DNA from: Iamia sp963728655
GTDB lineage: Bacteria; Actinomycetota; Acidimicrobiia; Acidimicrobiales; Iamiaceae
Direction of reading: 5' to 3'
Assembly (NCBI GenBank): GCA_963728655.1
Contig: CAVSLD010000006.1
Location: 992,001 to 1,056,000, forward strand
DNA: 64,000 nt
Under the pieces are notes generated by a model. The model searched no databases, had not been told where the DNA came from, and saw only the letters and a program-made list of their open reading frames with translations. A program made the translations under genes and the position numbers. Positions 18,129-28,067 of the stretch are shown here, in pieces; positions within the stretch are counted from its first letter, which is position 1, and the number at the start of each line of letters is the position of its first letter.

Positions 18129-19051
18129 TCCGCCGCGAGGCGGTGCCCCCGGCCCTGGCCGACCAGCGCATCGACCGGCTGGTGGCGCTGGTGGCCGACG
18201 TCAGCCGGGCCGAGGCCGCCGCACTGCTCGCCGCCGGGCGCGTGCGCGTCGACGACGAGGTGGCGGCCAAGCCCTCCCTGCGGGTGGCGGAGGGGGCGAC
18301 GGTCGAGGTCGACGTCCCCGAGGCGGTCGCGGCCCCGGAGGCGGTGGCGCCCGAGCCCGACGTGGAGGTGCCGGTCGTGCTGGTCGACGACGCCTTCGTG
18401 GTGGTCGACAAGCCCGCCGGCCTGGTGGTCCACCCCGGCGCCGGCCACCGCCACCACACCCTGGTGGCCGGCCTCGTCGCCCGGTTCCCCGAGGTGGCAG
18501 GGGTGGGCGACCCGACCCGCCCCGGGCTGGTGCACCGCCTCGACCGCGACACCTCGGGCCTGCTCGTCGTGGCCCGCACCCCCGAGGCCCACGCCGACCT
18601 GGTGGCCCAGCTCAGCGCCCGCACCGTCTCGCGCCGCTACCAGGCGCTGGTGGTGGGTCGGCCCGACGCGCCCCAGGGCCTGGTCGACGCCCCCATCGGT
18701 CGGTCGCCCCGCCAACCCACCCTCATGGCCGTCCGGGCCGACGGGAAGGAGGCCCGGACCCGCTACCAGGTGGAGGAGGTCTTCGAGCGCCCCGGCCCGT
18801 GCGCCCGGCTGGAGTGCCGCCTCGAGACCGGCCGCACCCACCAGATCCGGGTCCACATGCGGGCCATCGGCCACCCCGTCGTGGGCGACGTCCGCTACGG
18901 CGGGGGTCGCACCGCGGTCGAGTGCCCGCGCCCGTTCCTGCACGCCGAGCGGCTGGCGTTCCGCCACCCGGTGACCGGCGAGGAGGTGGCCGTCGAGGCC
19001 CCCCTCCCCGCAGACCTCCGGGCCGTGCTCGACGCGCTCCGCGCCGCCTGA
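18125..19051 (+). CDS. rluD: RluD-type 23S rRNA pseudouridine synthase
   Basis: Converts uridines in rRNA to pseudouridine; RluA/RluD family. 308 residues. An N-terminal S4 RNA-binding domain (SRAEAAALLAAGRVRVDDEV) precedes the catalytic domain. The catalytic motif is PGLVHRLDRDTSGLLVVART with the active Asp. Later motifs are ETGRTHQIRVHMRAIGHPVV and RPFLHAERLAFRHP. GTG start overlaps the lspA stop (GTGA). This lspA-rluD pairing is common in bacteria. The exact target uridines cannot be inferred. Confidence 0.93.
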   Translation: MIRREAVPPALADQRIDRLVALVADVSRAEAAALLAAGRVRVDDEVAAKPSLRVAEGATVEVDVPEAVAAPEAVAPEPDVEVPVVLVDDAFVVVDKPAGLVVHPGAGHRHHTLVAGLVARFPEVAGVGDPTRPGLVHRLDRDTSGLLVVARTPEAHADLVAQLSARTVSRRYQALVVGRPDAPQGLVDAPIGRSPRQPTLMAVRADGKEARTRYQVEEVFERPGPCARLECRLETGRTHQIRVHMRAIGHPVVGDVRYGGGRTAVECPRPFLHAERLAFRHPVTGEEVAVEAPLPADLRAVLDALRAA

Positions 19052-19158
19052 CGCCGGGTCCGGGTCAGATCCGCGGGAGAAATCCCGTGACCGGTGGCAT
19101 ATCTGGCGGGTGACGGGGTAGGGCACATGTCACACCACCTCGGTCCGGAGATCCCTCC
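19052..19158 (+). promoter_or_regulatory. Leader region of the sugar ABC operon
   Basis: Contains a small hairpin cggga-gaaa-tcccg (19074-19087), a GNRA-type loop that may end the rluD transcript, and then gtgac...gtcac half-sites flanking ggggtagggcacat (about 19112-19135), a possible operator or promoter (TAGGGC). A cggag lies shortly before the TTG start. Assignments are tentative. Confidence 0.35.
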
Positions 19159-20531
19159 TTGCGCCCCACCCCGCCGCGGCCCCCGCACGCGCCCACGTCC
19201 CGCCGAGCCCTCCGGCCCGGAGCCCTGCTGCTCGCCCTCGGGCTGCTCGGGTCGCTCGTGGCCTGCGGGTCGTCGTCGGACGAGGGTTCCACGCCGGTGC
19301 TCAAGTGGTACGTGTTCGACGAGCCCTCCGGCGCCTTCGCCGATGCCGCCTCGTCCTGCTCGGACGCCTCCGAGGGCCGCTACCGCATCGAGCTGACGCC
19401 GCTGCCGGCCAGCGCCGACGAGCAGCGCGAGCAGATCGCCCGTCGCCTCGCCGCCGGCGACAAGGACCTCGACATCCTCGGCATGGACGTCATCTGGACC
19501 GCCGAGTTCGCCAAGGCGGGCTGGATCCTGCCCTGGGAGGGCGACCAGGCCGAGGCCGCCACCGAGGGCCGCCTCGGCCCCGCGGTCGAGACGGCCACCT
19601 ACCAGGACACGCTCTACGGCGCCCCCTTCACCAGCAACACCGAGCTGCTCTGGTACCGCGACGACGTCACGCCGGAGCCGCCGGAGACCTGGGACGAGGC
19701 CATCGACGCGGCCGAGGCCCTCGACGAGGACGGCCAGCCCCACCTGTTCCAGGTCCAGGGCGAGCGCTACGAGGGCATGGTCGTGTGGTTCACCAGCCTG
19801 GTCGAGTCGGCCGGCACCACCATCTTGAACGACGACGGCACCGAGGTGGTGCTCGAGCAGGGCCCGACGCAGAAGGCCCTCGAGGTGATGAAGCGCCTCT
19901 CCACGTCGGTGGCGGCCGACCCCAGCCTGTCCACCTCCCGCGAGGACCAGGGCCGCCTGGCCTGGGAGACCGGCGAGTCGGCCTTCATGGTCAACTACAC
20001 CTTCGTCTGGCCCAGCGCGAACCTCAGCAGCTCGCCGGCCACCGAGGACGTGGCCGCCCACATGCGGTGGGCCCGGTACCCCGGCATCGAGCCGGGCGAG
20101 CCCTCCAAGGTGGCCATCGGCGGCATCAACCTCGGCATCGGGGCCTACTCCGAGCACCCGGACCTGGCCCGCGAGGCGGCCACCTGCATCGCCGGTGAGG
20201 ACAACCAGCTCACCGCGGCGGTGAAGGGCGGCCTGCTGCCCAGCTCCGAGGAGCTCTACGACGACCCCGCCCTCACCGACGCCCCGCTGAAGGACGAGGC
20301 CGGCGAGCCCATCGAGCGCGACGGCGAGCCGGTCCTGGCCTTCCCCTACGCGGACGTGATCCGCGACACCCTCGCCGACGCCGTCACCCGGCCCCAGACG
20401 CCGTACTACAACGACGTGGCCCTGGCCATCGCCCGGACCCTGCACCCCACCCGCGACATCGATCCGGAGGCCGACGTGCAGAGGTTGCGCGACGCCATCG
20501 ACAAGGCCCTCGAGGGCAAGGGCCTGCTCTG

Positions 20532-20532
<1 letters not shown>
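19159..20532 (+). CDS. Sugar ABC transporter substrate-binding lipoprotein (LpqY-like)
   Basis: Extracytoplasmic solute-binding protein of 457 residues. A long signal peptide with hydrophobic core ALLLALGLLGSLVACG ends in a lipobox (LVAC), so it is lipid-anchored. The mature part has typical family-1 SBP features (LKWYVFDEP near the start, ILGMDVIWTAEFAKAGWI, LYGAPFTSNTELLWYR, INLGIGAYSEHP). Gene order and similarity fit the LpqY-SugABC trehalose importer, but maltose or another oligosaccharide is possible. TTG start at 19159. The stop overlaps the first permease (TGATG). Confidence 0.88.
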
Positions 20533-21430
<898 letters not shown>

Positions 21431-21431
<1 letters not shown>

Positions 21432-22268
21432 TGGCCGGCACACCGACGGCGCAGCGACAAGGTCGGGTGGGCCGCCGGGTCCCTGGTGGTCGTGCTCATG
21501 GCCCTGGTCCCGGTGGCCTGGATCTTCTCCCTGTCGCTCAAGCCCTCCGACCAGGTGAACGAGGGGGGCTTCCTGCCGAGGGACGTCACCTTCGACAACT
21601 ACCGGGCCATCTTCGAGGACGACCAGTTCCCCGCGGCCCTGCGCAACTCCATCGGCATCGCCCTCATCGCCACCTTCTTCGCGGTGATCCTCGCCACCTT
21701 CGCGGCCTACGCCATCGTCCGCCTCGACTTCCCGGGCAAGGGCCTGGTGCTGTCGGGGGCGCTGGCCATCGCCATGTTCCCACCGGTCGCCATCATCGGT
21801 CCGCTGTTCAACATGTGGCGCTCGCTGCACCTGTTCGACACCTGGCCGGGGCTGATCATCCCCTACATGACCTTCACGCTGCCGCTCGCCATCTGGACGC
21901 TGTCGGCGTTCTTCCGGGAGATCCCCTGGGACCTCGACCGGGCGGCGCGGGTCGACGGGGCCACGCCGTTCCAGGCCTTCCGTCGGGTGATCGCCCCCCT
22001 CGCCGCCCCCGGCATGTTCACCTCGGCGATCCTCGTCTTCATCTTCGCCTGGAACGACTTCCTGTTCGCGGCATCTCTCACCTCCACCGACCGGGCCCGC
22101 ACCGTCCCCGCCGCCATCGCCTTCTTCACCGGTTCGTCGCAGTTCGACTTCCCGACCGGTTCCATCGCCGCCGCCTCGGTCGTCGTCACCATCCCGATCA
22201 TCGTGATGGTCCTCATCTTCCAACGCCGCATCGTCGCCGGGCTCACGTCCGGCGCGGTGAAGGGCTGA
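21431..22268 (+). CDS. Sugar ABC transporter permease, SugB/MalG-like, frameshift at N-terminus
   Basis: Second permease, about 278 residues after repair. From 21486 on it is a clean MalG/SugB protein: VPVAWIFSLSLKPSDQV, the EAA-loop DRAARVDGATPFQAFRRVIA and FAWNDFLFAASLT. The natural start is the ATG overlapping the sugA stop, but that ATG is in another frame. An extra base near 21455 (cagCgac) joins MAGTPTAQ to DKVGWAAGSLVVVLMAL and restores a full first helix. GTG 21486 would truncate that helix. Sequence error or a rare frameshift; the operon otherwise looks functional. Confidence 0.88.
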
Positions 22269-22292
22269 CCCCACCGCCAGGAGGCACCACCC

Positions 22293-23471
<1,179 letters not shown>

Positions 23472-23488
23472 GCGCCGGGGACCGGCGC
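23472..23488. terminator. Hairpin between sugC and rrf2
   Basis: Perfect 7-bp stem gcgccgg-gga-ccggcgc immediately after the sugC stop and 8 bases from the end of the convergent Rrf2 gene. It could terminate both strands. No U tract, as is usual in this GC-rich DNA. Confidence 0.6.
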
Positions 23489-23496
23489 GGCGGGCC

Positions 23497-23949
23497 TCAG
23501 GTGGCGGGGGCGGGCCACTCGGCCTGGCCCCGGGTGATCTCGGCCACGTCGGCCAGGGTGCGTCCCTCCAGCACCGTGCGCATCTGCCGGCCGGCGTCGG
23601 CCCACACCGCCAGCAGCACGCACTGGCCCTCGTGGTCGCACGCCCCGTTCTGGTGGGGCTCGCCGAAGTCGCCGACCACGATGGGCCCGTCGACGGCCGA
23701 GACGACCTGGGCCAGGGTGATCTCCGAGGGGTCGCGGGCCAGCACGTAGCCGCCACCCACGCCCCGCTTGGAGCGCACCAGGCCGGCGCCCTTCAGGGCC
23801 AGGAGGATCTGCTCCAGGTAGGGCTGGGGCAGCCCGGTGCGCTCGGCGATGTCGCGCACCGCGGTGGGCGCCTCCTCCGGGTGGAGGGTCAGCGACAGCA
23901 GGGCACGGCAGGCGTAGTCACCCCGGGTCGAGACCTTCACCCGGCCCAT
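23497..23949 (-). CDS. Rrf2-family transcriptional regulator
   Basis: DNA-binding regulator of 150 residues. The winged helix is near the N-terminus: MGRVKVSTRGDYACRALLSL, RDIAERTGLPQPYLEQILLA, KGAGLVRSKRGVGGGYVLAR. The loop after the dimerisation helix has CDHEGQC, a CX5C pair in the position of the Fe-S cysteines of IscR/NsrR, but no third cysteine is visible, so cluster binding is uncertain. It is divergent from the phosphodiesterase-family gene (start 24067), which it may regulate; this is inference. Confidence 0.9.
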   Translation of the reverse strand: MGRVKVSTRGDYACRALLSLTLHPEEAPTAVRDIAERTGLPQPYLEQILLALKGAGLVRSKRGVGGGYVLARDPSEITLAQVVSAVDGPIVVGDFGEPHQNGACDHEGQCVLLAVWADAGRQMRTVLEGRTLADVAEITRGQAEWPAPAT

Positions 23950-24018
23950 GGTACGGGGGAGGGGACCGGGCGGGGGCGGGCCGGTGCGCGCGCTCACCGG
24001 AGGGCCCCGACGGGCCGA

Positions 24019-24024
24019 TAGGGT
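24019..24024 (+). promoter_or_regulatory. Candidate -10 (TAGGGT) before the phosphodiesterase gene
   Basis: TAGGGT 42 bases before the GTG at 24067 in the divergent gap from the Rrf2 gene. Same hexamer as at 37492, 49196 and 60585. Confidence 0.45.
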
Positions 24025-24066
24025 CCCAGGCGCCTCGGGCCGTCCGGGGCTGCGGAAGGGCCTGAC

Positions 24067-25167
24067 GTGGGCGATCCCCCTCTCATCCCGGACTACGGCG
24101 GTGCGTGCATCGCCAGCCTCGTCCCGGCGCTCCTCGAACCCGGTGCCTCGGACCCGGGATGGTTGCCGTCCGCCGCCGTCGAGGCCGACCAGGTCGTCCT
24201 CCTCGTCCTCGACGGCCTCGGTTGGGACCAGCTCCAGGACCGCGTGGCCTCGGCCCCCACCCTCGCCGGCCTCGACGGCGGGCCCATCACCAGCGTGACC
24301 CCCTCGACCACGGCCACCGCCCTCACCTCCATCGCCACCGGCCTGACCCCCGGCGAGCACGGCGTGGTGGGCTACCGGGTCGCCGTCGACGGCGAGGTCC
24401 TCAACGTCCTGCGCTGGTCGACCGCCGACGGCGACGCCCGCCGCCACATCGACCCCGAGCAGTTCCAGACCCACCCCGCGTTCGTGGGCCAGCGTCCGGC
24501 GGTGGTGACCAAGGCCGAGTTCGCCTCGTCGGGCTTCAGCGGGGCCCACCTGTGCGAGGTCCGCTTCAACGGCTACCGGGTGCCCTCCACGCTCGTCACC
24601 GAGGTGGGCCGCCTCCTCGGCGAGGGCGAGCCGTTCATCTACGCGTACTACGACGGCGTCGACAAGGTGGCCCACGAGTACGGCCTGGGTGCGCACTACG
24701 ACGCCGAGGTGCGCGCCGCCGACCGCCTGGTGGGCGACGTCCTCTCGGTCCTGCCGCCCGGCGCCGCCCTGGTGGTCACCGCGGACCACGGCCAGGTGCA
24801 CGTGGGCGACAACATCCGGACGCTGCACCGCGACCTCCAGCCCCACATCGCCTTCCAGTCCGGCGAGGGCCGGTTCCGCTGGCTCCACGCCCGCTCCGGG
24901 CGGGCCCCCGCGCTGCACGAGGCGGCCCTGGCCCACCACGGCCACGACGCCTGGGTGGTCACCCGGGAGGAGACCATCGAGCAGGGGTGGTGGGGTCCGG
25001 TCGTGTCGTCCGCCGCCCGCGGCCGGCTGGGCGACGTCGCCCTCGTGGCCCGCGAGCCCGTGTCGTTCCACGACGACGCCGACTCCGGCCCCTTCGTGCT
25101 CATCGGCCGCCACGGGTCGCTGACCCGGGACGAGATGCTGGTGCCGTGCCTGGTCGGCACGGGCTGA
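24067..25167 (+). CDS. Alkaline-phosphatase-superfamily phosphodiesterase/nucleotide pyrophosphatase
   Basis: Type I phosphodiesterase/nucleotide pyrophosphatase family, 366 residues, apparently cytoplasmic (no signal peptide). Metal and nucleophile motifs: VVLLVLDGLGWDQL (first Asp), TSVTPSTTATALTSIATG (Thr nucleophile), GEHGVVGYRV, YYDGVDKVAHEYG (Asp, His) and VVTADHGQVHV (Asp-His). The substrate cannot be told; homologues cleave phosphodiester or pyrophosphate bonds. GTG start at 24067. bpa follows 49 bases downstream with its own -10. Confidence 0.88.
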   Translation: MGDPPLIPDYGGACIASLVPALLEPGASDPGWLPSAAVEADQVVLLVLDGLGWDQLQDRVASAPTLAGLDGGPITSVTPSTTATALTSIATGLTPGEHGVVGYRVAVDGEVLNVLRWSTADGDARRHIDPEQFQTHPAFVGQRPAVVTKAEFASSGFSGAHLCEVRFNGYRVPSTLVTEVGRLLGEGEPFIYAYYDGVDKVAHEYGLGAHYDAEVRAADRLVGDVLSVLPPGAALVVTADHGQVHVGDNIRTLHRDLQPHIAFQSGEGRFRWLHARSGRAPALHEAALAHHGHDAWVVTREETIEQGWWGPVVSSAARGRLGDVALVAREPVSFHDDADSGPFVLIGRHGSLTRDEMLVPCLVGTG

Positions 25168-25176
25168 CCCTGCTCG

Positions 25177-25182
25177 TACGCT
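25177..25182 (+). promoter_or_regulatory. Candidate -10 (TACGCT) for bpa
   Basis: TACGCT 34 bases before the GTG of bpa, in the 49-base gap. The ribosome site ggaga is at 25207-25211. Confidence 0.4.
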
Positions 25183-25216
25183 GACCGTCCCCACCCGCCG
25201 ACCCCCGGAGAGACCT

Positions 25217-25771
25217 GTGTCCGACGCTGCCCCCGACCCCACCGCCGACCCCGCCCTCCAGGGCGAGCTGATCGAGCCGGGCGCCGACGGCGAGGACACC
25301 CCCGAGCGGCGGGAGGCGGTCGAGGAGCCGGCCAAGCTGATGCGGATCGGCTCCATGGTCAAGCAGCTGCTGGAGGAGGTCCGGGGCGCCGACCTCGACG
25401 AGGCCGCCCGCGGTCGGCTCAAGGAGATCTACGAGACGTCGCTCTCCGAGCTGGGGTCCTCGCTCTCCGACGACCTCCGCGAGGAGCTCGACCGGGTCAC
25501 CATCCCCTTCGGCGCGGCCGACGCCCCGCCCTCGGAGGCCGAGCTCCGCATCGCCCAGGCCCAGCTGGTCGGCTGGCTCGAGGGCCTCTTCCACGGCATC
25601 CAGGCCACCCTCTTCGCCCAGCAGGCCGCGGCCCGCTCCCAGCTGGAGGACATGCGCCGCCAGCTCGGCCCCGGCGGCCAGCCCGGCCAGCCCGGCCAGC
25701 CCGGTCCCGGTGGGCGTCCCCCGGGCCACCCCGGCGGCATGGGCGAGCCCGGCGGCGGCACCTACCTGTAG
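25217..25771 (+). CDS. bpa: Bpa/PafE, ATP-independent proteasome activator
   Basis: Ring-forming activator of the actinobacterial 20S proteasome. 184 residues. Matches the family core: EEPAKLMRIGSMVKQLLEEV, then RLKEIYETSLSELGSSL, then AELRIAQAQLVGWLEGLFHG. The C-terminus is a Gly/Pro-rich flexible tail ending GGGTYL, with the penultimate Tyr of the HbYX-like (GQYL) motif that docks into the proteasome alpha ring. This implies that the organism has a 20S proteasome, whose genes are not in this window. GTG start. Confidence 0.93.
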   Translation: MSDAAPDPTADPALQGELIEPGADGEDTPERREAVEEPAKLMRIGSMVKQLLEEVRGADLDEAARGRLKEIYETSLSELGSSLSDDLREELDRVTIPFGAADAPPSEAELRIAQAQLVGWLEGLFHGIQATLFAQQAAARSQLEDMRRQLGPGGQPGQPGQPGPGGRPPGHPGGMGEPGGGTYL

Positions 25772-25783
25772 GCGCTCTCACGG

Positions 25784-25825
25784 GGTCGGCGGCGCCGACC
25801 CGGTCCACCGGTCACGGTGGGGACC
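25784..25825. terminator. Two adjacent hairpins after bpa
   Basis: First: ggtcggc/gccgacc (25784-25800). Second: ccaccg-gtca-cggtgg with outer ggt/acc (25802-25825). They begin 13 bases after the bpa stop. The next 160 bases to the end of the minus-strand DUF222 gene hold no gene I can support. Confidence 0.5.
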
Positions 25826-25985
25826 AGCAGGTCGTCGCGGCCGACGACGGCGTCGGCCCGTTCCTCGGGGCGGCACTCGACCCGGTCGAGACCATGCCGG
25901 CCGACCAGCGGCCCAGCACCGCGCTCCACCAGGCCAGGGCGAGGAGCCCGGGGCGGGTTCGCCCGCCGGCGACGCCGGGCCTGGT

Positions 25986-27734
25986 CTACATGCGCAGGAC
26001 GGTGGTGGCTGATCTCGGTCGGTCGCGTGCGTTCTGGGCCTGGGTGAGGGTGTGGCGGAGGCGGGCCTGGCGGATGAGGTCGGTGATGCGGGCGCGGGCG
26101 AGGGTGTGGGCTTCGCGGCGTTCGGCGTCGGTCTCGTCTCGTCCGAGGGGACCGCGGGCCGGCGGGGGTGCGGGCCGGGGTGGGAGCAGGGGGGTGCGGG
26201 GGCGGAGGGTGGTGGTGAAGGGGAGTCCGTCGGTGCGGCGGGTGGTGATGGTGCCGTCGGGGTCGCGGGTGATGGTGAAGCCGCCGCCGTGGACGAGGCG
26301 GTGGTGGTACCGGCAGAGGAGACAGAGGTTGTGGAGGTCGGTGGGGCCGTCGTGGTCCCACCAGGTCAGGTGGTGGGCGATGCAGCCCTCGGGGGGGACC
26401 GAGCAGCCGGGGAACATGCAGTGGCCGTCGCGGAGGTGCAGGGCGCGGCGTTGGGCCCGGTTGGCGAGGCGGATGGTGCGGCCCATGTTCAGCTGGTCGT
26501 CGGGTCCGATGTCGACGGGGATGGTGTCGCCTTCGCAGGCCAGGCGGCGCAGCACGTCGGGGTGGACCGGTCCGGTGCGCGACAGCTCGGAGATCACCTG
26601 GGGGGACGGGGTGGCCGGATCGACGCCGGCCAGGGGATCGGCGGGCGGTCCGGGCGGGGCTGCGCCCTCGGGGTGGGGGAGGTCCCACCTCGAACCGTGG
26701 GGTGGGGCACCGTCGTTGCCGTTCGTTGCCGTGGGCTCCCCGCCTTCGGTCCTGGCGGCGGGCGCCGGGTGACGCTCAGCCGATGGGCAGGTCGCGGTGG
26801 TGGGTGGTCGCTGCCTGGTCCGGGGTGGGGCCGTCGGGCGCGGCGTCGCCGGCGTGCCCGTTCGTGCCGGTCGGCGGGGCATCGGCGCTGTCGTGGGGGT
26901 GGGGGCTGGTGAGGGTGGCGGTGGTGGTGATGGCGAGGATCAGCGGCCGGGCGTTGTCGGTGTCGGTGCTCCGGGTGGCGCGCTCGATGAGCTGGACCAG
27001 GGCGATGGCGCGGCGTTCGGAGGGGTCGAGGCCGTCGTCTCGCGTGAACACGCCGGTGCGCCAGAGGTCGTCGATGTGGGTGGCGATGGCGGTGGCGATG
27101 AGCTCGCCGTCGACGGCGGTGAGGTCGAGGTCGCCGGCCCAGCGGTCACCGACAGGGGAGAGGTGGGCCCGGGACGGGCCGTGGCCGCCGTCGGGGGCGG
27201 TGCCGTCGGGTTCGGCGATGGCGAGGCGTTCGCGGACGTCGCGGGCCCAGCGGGCCAGGAACCGCCGTCCGGCGGCCAGGGTGGAGGAGGCGACCTCGTC
27301 GACCAGCACCGCCTCGCAGGCGTCGAAGAGCTCTTCCAGCCCGGGCTGGCGGGCGGCGAGCAGGGCCCTGGTCTGGTCGCGCGGTCAACCGGCCGTCCGA
27401 CGGCGGCGCCGGTGATGTGGGGGTGGGACCGCAGGTCGCGGGCCAGGGCCAGGTCGGTCTTGGCGTGGCCGAAGCCGACGCCGACGCGGGCGGTGACCCA
27501 GGCCGGGGTGGACCTGGCCCCGTCGGCAGCGCCGAGGGTGCGGGCGTCGAAGACCCCGGTGAGGGCGACGCAGGCGGCGTCGGCGCGGGACCGGAGCCGC
27601 TGGGCGGCCAGGAGCCGCTCGATGACCTCGGCGTCGGTCAGCCCGTTCAGGTCCGCCGCATCGGCACCCAGCAGCGCGTCGAGAGGGACGTCTCCGGTTG
27701 TCTCGACGGGGGGCCGATCGGCCACTGCGACCAT
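25986..27734 (-). CDS. DUF222/HNH endonuclease-domain protein, two frameshifts
   Basis: About 582 residues if read through. The N-terminal DUF222 helical region (LTDAEVIERLLAAQRLRSR, GHAKTDLALARDL) switches frame at about 27383, where one base seems missing (near DR-DQTRALLAAR). The middle (EELFDACEAVLVDEVASSTL, WAGDLDLTAVDGELIATA, DGLDPSERRAIALVQLIERA) switches back somewhere at 26780-26880. The C-terminal HNH nuclease is intact: NRAQRRALHLRDGHCMFPGC, GCIAHHLTWWDHDGPTDLHN and CRYHHRLVHGGGF. These proteins are multicopy in actinobacteria with uncertain role, perhaps mobile-element-linked. The shifts cancel, so errors or a pseudogene are both possible. Confidence 0.82.
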
Positions 27735-28067
27735 GCCCCCACAGTACGGAAGGGGTGTGACAGCCAGACCGGGCCACGACGCCAGGCCGAACGCGTCGGA
27801 TGGTCCCGGCCCGTGGGTGGCAGGGTCTCGGGTGCCGGTCGGGGAGCGGCCCGGGGCCCCTCAGGCGATCCGCCCGGACCCGAACCTCCCGACCGGCCGG
27901 ATCGAGACCGACCCAGGACGGCCTGTCCGGGTCTCGGGAGCGCGTGGTACCGTCCGAATCACAGCGTTGTCATTCGTCCACAGGTGTGGAGAACATCTGT
28001 GGACGGCGTTGTGGACCGTCCCCGCGACCGGTGCCGCCGGCCGCACCCAGAGGTCCCAGGAGGTCCC
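27735..28067 (+). promoter_or_regulatory. dnaE upstream region with clustered TGTGGA boxes
   Basis: 333 bases without a gene between the divergent DUF222 gene and dnaE. A -10-like TACCGT is at 27948-27953. Downstream are four boxes sharing the core TCCACA/TGTGGA: tcgtccaca (27974-27982), tgtggagaa (27985-27993), tgtggacgg (27998-28006) and tgtggaccg (28010-28018). The first two differ by one base from the actinobacterial DnaA-box consensus TTGTCCACA. An inverted repeat cgagacc...ggtctcg lies at about 27903-27937. A strong aggagg (28058-28063) precedes the GTG. Confidence 0.5.

Noticed and set aside
25826..25985. Possible gene remnant between the bpa hairpins and the DUF222 gene
   Set aside because: A short minus-strand frame reads on from the DUF222 region in another frame, but no start, motif or ribosome site supports it.
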